64,000 nucleotides of DNA, taken from assembly GCA_963969595.1 (NCBI GenBank), contig OZ018409.1, positions 34,485,282 through 34,549,281 on the forward strand. The letters run 5' to 3'. Numbering within the stretch: the first letter of the stretch is position 1; each line of letters starts with the position of its first letter. Position numbers and translations under genes: made by a program. This DNA comes from Neckera pumila. Lineage: Eukaryota > Streptophyta > Bryopsida > Hypnales > Neckeraceae. Shown piece after piece: positions 52,799 through 61,700 of this stretch. The notes beneath the pieces are model-generated. The model ran no database searches. It had not been told where the DNA came from and saw only the letters and a program-made list of their open reading frames with translations.

Positions 52799-55700
52799 AA
52801 ATAACAGCATTTTGTAGAGATTTTAACTTTTATGTTTTCTATTATACATTTAGAAATTGGAATGATTTCAAAATCATACAATCATATCCAAAATAGACAT
52901 AAAGAATATTTAGTTAATTTGAAAAAGGCCAAATCTTAATAAAAAATTATATATACCATATTTTATACCATATAAGTATTCAAACATATTTGTGGCAAAA
53001 GTTTATCATAATTAAGAAACAGGTCTTTGCAAAAAACACTAGTGGCCTTTTTATTGTCCTCTTGGCCTTGGACATATAGTCTTTTGCTTCATATGTCCAT
53101 ATTCTATGAAATTTGAAAGAAAGGTACATGTGGTAGTTTCAGACATTGAATAACTTTTTTTAGTTTTGCAAAATTGGTTTACAGCTTTTAACTCCTAAAT
53201 CCCCAAGGCATTTTTTGGCTCCAAAACCATTGAAAACTGCCATTTTTGCTGCGATCACCCAAGAAACCTAGAAAAACTTTTTTTTATTATCCAACCAAAG
53301 GATCTTGTACGTCACTTGTCTTAGATCATGTGGTAAAAATTTCATGAAATTTGACAGTATGGATTGGAAGATATTAGCATTTGAAGTTGGAACAAGAAGA
53401 TTTTTTGAACTGCGGCCTGCAATTTCAGATGACTTTGCCGGCCATTTGTGGATTCTTTTTGCACTTCACACCATAAAGTTAAAATTTTTTATGTTGAACA
53501 TTTGAGTCGAGATTTGGAAAAAAAAAATTCAGAATGTCAGAACTTGATTTTCACATATAAAAAAATTGCTAGGTAGAAGTAGGTCCAAAATTGAACAAAA
53601 CACTAAATCATTAGTAGCTCTTAGGTGGAATTAAAACACCATAATCCCAACAGTGGGATTGTTTTTGCAAAAAAATTTAACCTTTTCAAAAAAAAAAAAA
53701 TTGAAAAAAATTGAAAATTGCATTCAAAAATGAATTCTTTAAGTCTTATTTTTTTTGAAGATGCTTAGATTGCCCAAAAAACAAGATTGTCTATAACTTT
53801 CTCACTTTCAGTCCAAATAGAATGAATCAAAGCTTCAGATGTAGACAAAAACATGATCTTTGAGAAAAAAAAATTAAAAAAAAAAAATTCAATTAAAATT
53901 TTTTTTTTTTTTCTGCTCGACAAAGTGCTTTTTTGACTTCAAGTGGCATAACTTTTGCTCTTGGGCACCGATTGAAAAGCAAATTATATTTTTTGGAAAG
54001 CTAATGTGATTTCCTATCTTCAAAAACAATTTCAAAAAATTAGGTCAAAATTTCAGGTCGTACGAGCCTGCCCGAAATCCCAAGTGTCCTCCGAGGGGAC
54101 TTTGGGGATTTTGGGGTTAAATTGCCCCAATTGGATGTCTACCTTGGCGATTTGGGAGGATGTATATTATTATTTTTGACCCAAAAATATAACTTTGAAG
54201 GTGAAAATTTGGGTACAAGGAGCTCTACAAAATTACACATGATTAAGCAAAGATTTTCTAAAAAGAATAAAGGGTCCACCTTCCACTTGTACTCAAAGTG
54301 CACTACCTTTGCACACATGCACAAAATACAATTTTTTCAAAGATTTAAATGTCTGAGAAGAAGCATCTTCAAGAAAGGAAAAATGGCTTTTCTTCTGGAA
54401 ATTTTGAATTCTTTTTACTAATTTCTCAAAATCAATTCTCAAAGTGTTTATTGTCTTGCATTTGCCATCACTCTTTGAACGTGCATAACTTTTTGAGATA
54501 ATTTTTTCTACATCTGAGTTTTCACATACATACTATTTTGAAGGCTTTTTAAATTAACCATATTTTATTTTGTTTTGAAGAGTCACAGTACTTTGATATT
54601 GAGGCCGTTTTGAACAAAAAGCGGCAAATGTTTCTTGCAACTATCCAAATGTTCAATAATTTGCATTAACAAGGAATAGAAGATACTACCTCTATTCCAA
54701 AATAAAGCTGGCATTTCTTTTATATTTACAAAAGAAACACCGGTTATATTTTGAGATAGAATGAGTTGCAATTTTATCTTTATGATTAATGTGGATCTTT
54801 TAGAGTCATAAATAAGGATCATTTAGCGTCTCTACAACAACTAATTGAGAAGCCACAACATATTTTTTGAAACCACAAGGAGACCTAGTTATAGATCATG
54901 GAAAATGTTATCTTTAAAATTCTACCAGAATTCTTTAAATTACTATAACAAACTAACAACCTATAACTTAGTTGATTTTAGTTGATTTTACTAGATGTAG
55001 AAAATGATTTGAAAAAGTCTTAAATGGAACTTTGAAATAAGCAACTTGAGAAAAGATAGGAAAGTTACTTTAATCCCTAAAGATTCATGATTATAATTTA
55101 GCAATTCTAAACAACTTCAAAACTTTCATTTTTAATACATAGATATAAAATGGAATTTATTTTTCTGCATATCAAACAAGAGGATCTTGCATTATACCTA
55201 TTTGAAAATATTAAAAAAAAATTTCAAGAACTTTGACCTCAGAGATTACAAAAAACTATTGCTCAAAATAAAAAAGAATTATATTTTTTGCACCTCATCA
55301 AAATATCATATTAGGTTTTAGACTTTCAATCTTTTTAATCTCTATAAGGCCCAATGGTAGTTTATTTTTCCAAAACTATGGATGAAATACAACTTAGAAT
55401 AATACTTTTATGATGACTTCTTAAATAAAAATTTTGTAATCCATAAATCATATAAATTTAAATCAATGACTATAATTTCCAGTAGTTTTCAATAAATTTT
55501 AAAATCTAAATATGAAAAATCTCTATAAAACTGAAAAAAAATTGAAATAAATTATATTTTTACGAGAAAAGATTTGCTTTGAATTTGAGATTTTGATTTC
55601 TATTTAACAATAATTTTTATTAATATTATTTTGCTTATTTATTGAAGTTCTTTTTGAAGTTCTTTTTCTTTTTTAGGTTGAAAAATGTAGTTTTTTTAGT

Positions 55701-58700
55701 ACCCTTTGGACTATCAAAGATTTGCAAATATAGTTGTAAGAATCCACACTTAAAAAATATAAGAGAACTAACACAAGAATCTATAAATATTTTGATGGAT
55801 GAAAACAATATTGTTTTGTTTTGTTTTGTTTTGGGGACATGTTTGCATTCATATGTTGTTAAAATTTCTAAGGTTATATCCTATTGTGATTGACCTAAAG
55901 GATTTTTTACACAAAGTTTAGAAGTTTAAATATTTATGGTGAATAATTTTGCTGAATATTAAAGTAAAATAATTTATTTTCTATATTTCGTAAACTATTA
56001 AAAAAAAGTACATATGAGATGAAAGGAAAATTTGATTTGTTGATAGTTCAAAAATCAAAAATGGCTTTGTAACATATCAATTTTGTATGTGCAAATGCAA
56101 GATTATTGTAGCAAATAATCTACAACTTATATACCTCCTTCTTTTTCCAAAATGTTGTGAAAATTGAATACAAAACAAATCATGTACCTTATTTTTTACA
56201 ATATCATAATTGCTTGCAAAATAATACTCAGTACTAGTTTTTCACATCACTCATTCAACCAGAAATGAATCAAAACTTTTCAAGTAGGTATACATATGTT
56301 CAATGAAGAAAAATTATACTCCATATATGATTTTTTTTTTTTTTCTTTTCTTGGATTTGAGCATAAGGGGATATAAATGTTTTTTCTAGGCATTGATTGT
56401 AATAAAAGTTGTATATTAAAAAATCATTCTCAAATTTTGAATTTCTAGAGGATAAAAAGCCTTTTGTAACTTGATAGCAATCAGATCTTTCATTTTTCAA
56501 AAATTTCAAAAATTATTTTATATTTAAGCTTCTATTTGGCAAATTTATCACACTTTGCAATTTAGGGGTTTTTAGTATTGGAGAATATCCAAAATTAATG
56601 ATCTAGAGCTGAAATCTTTGTGGCCTATTTTTGCATTAGGTGGACGTGTACCTACCAAAGGAAACTTAAAAGAACATGTCGTCTATATGCGTGCTGATAG
56701 GGCTTCCTAGCATGCACACTTCTAAACATTCAAGATGGTTTTAAGATCATTTTTTTGGTGAAATCTCTTCACGATGAAGTCTTCATAAATGGACAATTTC
56801 TAGTTTCTTTAAAAATTGCTTTTTCTATTTGTTACAAGTTAAAACGTCAAAGTATTTATATTCTTCAAAATTTTAGCTTATTCTTTTTTGTGAATAACTT
56901 TTGACCTAGCTTTTTCTTAGGTCTGAGATTTTGGTAATATATTGTTCTTAGTATTATATTAATTATCATGTTTTAGCTTATTTTCAAATGTTTTTTTCCA
57001 AAAGGTCATAGTACAACTAGTAAGTATTGAGCCAAATGCTGCAAAAAACAATTGGTCTTTCTTGCAATGAACCAACTTCAAATCTCAGCTTCTCTTGTAT
57101 ATAATATCATATAGCAATTAAGTGTGGAAAAATGTGATTTGGTGGCACTTTTAGAATCAAATGTGCATTGAACAGATTTGAACGGAATTTAGTTTGTAAG
57201 GATGCTTTATGTGGTAGTTTTCTCCTCATTATATAAATAAAACAACATTTGGGACTTAGATGATTAATTGGGTGTCCACTATTGATAATTTGAATGTGAC
57301 CTCTAAGTTCCAATTCTTTGGCACCAAAACTACCAAAAAGCATTGCCATGCACGCATTGAGGAGGGATGTGGGACTTGGAAAGTAGTATAAAAGGTCCCT
57401 ATAGTAGTATATAGTGCTTCACTAAGTGAACACCATTTATTTTTAATGGATACTATTTGTATAAAAAGAATACAATTTATGTTGGATTTTAAATAATTAT
57501 TTCATTAATGTTAGCAACTATAGAATCAAATTTGATAATACAGTTAAAGAAAATTTTGAAATTTACAATACACCAAATAAAAGTGATTTTCATCTATAAT
57601 TTGCTTTAAAAATTTAATTCTATTGTAAAAATGTAAATCTATTGTAAAAATTTAATTATTCTAATTTGGAAGAAAAGTAGACAAATTTCTTGCATTCTAA
57701 ATGTTTGAGAATTTTCTATCATCATAGTTGTTGGCCTACTCTGATACATACATTTTTGTTCTAGGGCAACAACCTCATACATATTAATATAAATGTGTTC
57801 ATCATGTACAAGAAGCCACAAAAAGGTTAGAGCTCATATACATATATATTTATACACATACAACCTTGTAATTGGAGAAAAGACTCTAGATTTTATCTAG
57901 AAAATTCTACTAGAAAGGAAATCTTGATTTTATCTAAAAAAGCCTATAATGGATTTCTTGGTTCTTTAGAGGTTAAAAAGTTATCTTTATAAAGATTTGG
58001 GCCCTGTTTTCTAGTAGTATTAAACTCAACTTTCAATCAAATTGAGCATTGAAGAGGCACAATATATGCAATGTAGAGGTGAAAAAATGAAATATGTGTT
58101 CCAAACTTAAAAATTGTTGAACAACAAAACAAATTCAAACCAAGTAAACTACTTGCAACCTTGCAAAACCAAAGCCAATACCTAACAATTTCAAGCATTT
58201 TCTTAACCCCTTCAGTCCCAAGGCCTTTTTTCTATCAAAAACATTCAAACCTACCATTTCTATTGCAATTTTATTTTGAAATTTAATTGTAGGATCTTGC
58301 ATGGAACTAGTGTAAAAATGTGTAGAAGAAATTTTAAGAATTTTGATTGTGTACATTGCAAGAAATATGCATTTGAAGTGATGAAAACAAGTTTTTTTGC
58401 ACCTTGCTTGCCTAGACTGCCTTTTGACTTTGAATAATCTTAACTTAATATTTTTGCACTATTGATTTGTAATTTGTATTTTTTATGTTAAAAATTGAAT
58501 TGACGGTTCAGAAAAGATTAAAAAATACACACGCCTAAATTGAATTCATTAAAAGATTGTTAAACAGAAGGAGGTTCTAGATTGAAAGGAAACTAAATCG
58601 TTAATAGCTCTAACTAAAGTGAATAAATAAATTTTTTTTGCCAAAATATCATTTTAAGCATATTTTGTTTTATTTTTGCAAAAATGATGTGGCAATCCCT

Positions 58701-61700
58701 ATGCCACTTCAGCCAGTTGCTGCAGTTGCATTCCTGCAGTCTGGGAACGCAGGGAAACTTGCAGCCTTCCAAGACCCCCAAATCCCTCCTAATGATTTTT
58801 TTTACTTGGATTTGGAGGATGGGTGGGCAAATCAAATTTTTTCTTTGTATATCGTGCCATTGTTTTTCTTAATATTGAATCAATGCCATTGGAAGGGGAA
58901 AGTTTATTGCTACAAAGATTGAGGATTGAGGATTTTTTTAGTCAGAGGGGTCACGCAGGGACAAAAATTGCCTACTAATTTTCAATAGATAGGAGTTTTG
59001 AATCTCAATTACCAATTCTAATATAATTATTGAAAAATATAGAAAAAATGGAAGACTTTCATACCAATAAAACAACCTATAGGCTAGTAGTACACTCAAC
59101 TTCCAACACCACTTTTTAATCATCTGCCTTTTTTATTTTTTATAAATCATAATAATCATTTGGATCTTAGTCTTTCTAAATTAATATTGAACTATACATG
59201 CCATTGCATATTAAAATATTGAAGCAATCATTATTAAAATTTCAATGAATTTGGAGTTATTTCAATTTTTAATTTATTGTCAAATTAATATTGAATTTGC
59301 AATATTTTTCTTATATGAATAAAAAATTTATGATGGTTTTTTGACTAAAAAATATTTTACATATAAAATAAATATAAAAAAAACAAAATTAATATACTTT
59401 TTTTTATAACATATGAATTTACAATTTAGAAATTCTATACATTTTATTTATAAGTATAAGTATAATAACAATGTAATCTCCAGTTCATATTAAAATACAT
59501 GAATGGTACATACATTGAATGCCAATGATATCGTTTTATTGATCTTTGCCAATAATGTATAAAATTGATTTTCACCAATAAGCTCAATATAAGAAATTAA
59601 ATTGTCTATATCTGCATCTCCTTTATCAACTATTCCATCAAGAATAGGATGATACAAAGTTCTTCTTAGATAGCGAACAACATTTAAAATATCTATAACA
59701 TATCTTTGCATCTGTAATACAATGAAGAAAATTTATGATAATTTGAATTTTTTATAAAGCAAAGATATTGATTAATTTCCAAAAATTTCATCAAATGATG
59801 TGACTAAAAAAATGATTTTAAAGGCTACTATGTTTAATTTGAATTTGAATTGTTTATCAAATTACATCTAGTTGTTTCTTTATATTTTATATTTTAATAG
59901 AATATATTGTAGTTTGTAGAATTGATGATCAAGTTATTTCAAAAGTTTACTACAATTTAGCTATATAAAAAAATTTGAAACAAAAACTACACAAAAGTTA
60001 TTTATACAAAGTGAAGTTGAAATCTAGTAGATGAAATTTTAATATGTACATACATAGTTTTCATTAAGTTTTTTATCCATGAACTGAAAAGAATTCTCTA
60101 TATATGCTCAACTACCATTAATGATTCAATTGAGGTCCAATGCTTTATATATAATTACTATGCCTAAACACCAATAATTAAACTTCAATCTTCATCCTAT
60201 GCTTGCTATGATGACTATTTGAAAGAAAATTTACTATCATATGAACTTCTATTGAATGTAGTAATTCATTTCAAAGAAAAAAATTTACTACCAATCATAA
60301 CTTTCAATTGAATCATTGCTCTCAATTTTACATTGGTGGTTTTTTACTTATGAACATGAAATAGACCCAGTATTTAAAAACTTGGAACTTTCCATCAAAC
60401 AAATAAAAAATTTTAAGGTATACTAGCTTAGAAATCAAGTATATAGTGTATTCATTGTTAATTATTTATGAATTTATATATCATAATCTATATACACTAT
60501 CAGCATTGCATAATATTGTCTAACAATGAATGTAAATATATAATTCTATCCTAATTAGAATTGATATTTACCAACAACGGATTACTTATGTACAAGCTAT
60601 TGTTTTTAATTACATTTAAGAATATTTAATTTTTGTGAAGCTCTTAAAAATTTTGGACATCATGAGTGGATTTTTGGCAAAAGAGATACTCTCTAATTGA
60701 AAATATTTGTAATATTAATCCCTTGAGGACTAGGAATAGTTCAAATTTCAAAAACTATATAGATATATAATAAATAAAACTTAGAAAATATTTCAATGGT
60801 GGCTTTTACAAAAGTTGTAAGCCATGGTTTATAGATCATATCATTATGAATGGATGTATGACTATACTAACCAATATTCATTTATGAATATTATAGTTTT
60901 ATCCTAAAATCAATTGAAGATTAAATATTCGTAATTTTTTATTAAAAAATTTTATTCTTGGATCAAAATGTTAAGTCCAAATGATGGTGATTTTCTAAAA
61001 TGATTAAAAAAGTTTAAAATTTATATAAAGAAGTTAAGTACTAGAGGAAAGTTATTCAAAGATATAGAAGTGAAATATACTTTTAAATATTTTCAAAGCA
61101 AAAGTCTTCAAAATTTAAACATTTGCATAGTACAGTGCACTAGTTTTTATGTTCATTGCATTAATACCTTTCATTATTTTTCAAAATTTCTAAACTTTCA
61201 AGACATCAAGCCATTAAATTGTGAATTATAATTTTGCAAAGACCTCATTTATTTAGATAGAAGATTGTATCATATATTGAAAATATTAATAAATTAAAAA
61301 TTTTCTACCATATTTTATAGTTGTAATGAGGCATTTAGAAAAAAACTAGCACATAGTTGCCTCAATGTATCCAAAATCCCCCCAAAGAAGAAGGTTATGA
61401 ATGGATTTTTTAGCCATCAAATCTTTCAATGAAAATTTAAGTTAAACAAAAATTATTTGATGTTTTATTTTTATATTTTGAATAAGCAAAATTTTCTATA
61501 TACATTTTTTCACTTGATTGATTATTTTTCTTTTTCAATTAATTTTTGATGATCTGAACTTTTGGATGTTGTTTTGAGTGAAAGTCTCTCTAAATAAACT
61601 TGGTAATGGAATTTCAAATATAGAATTGACAAATCTTGCCACTGTTTGGTCAAAGTATTTTTAATTGATAGAGGTCAGAATCCTATATCTTCAAGATTCT

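Larger units (their letters stand above)
52579..59513 (-). other. Intron 2 (6.9 kb)
   Basis: Holds a TA microsatellite, a dispersed repeat with an inserted TTAA element (53010-54600), a Stowaway-like element (54686-54767), the inverted partner repeat 56330-57010, a truncated TTAA element (58207-58610) and a partial MITE (58632-58794). A possible left end of another TTAA element, TTAA|TCCCTAAAG, lies at 55074, and a possible right end TTCTTTAGAGG|TTAA at 57972. No gene is recognised. Confidence 0.8.
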
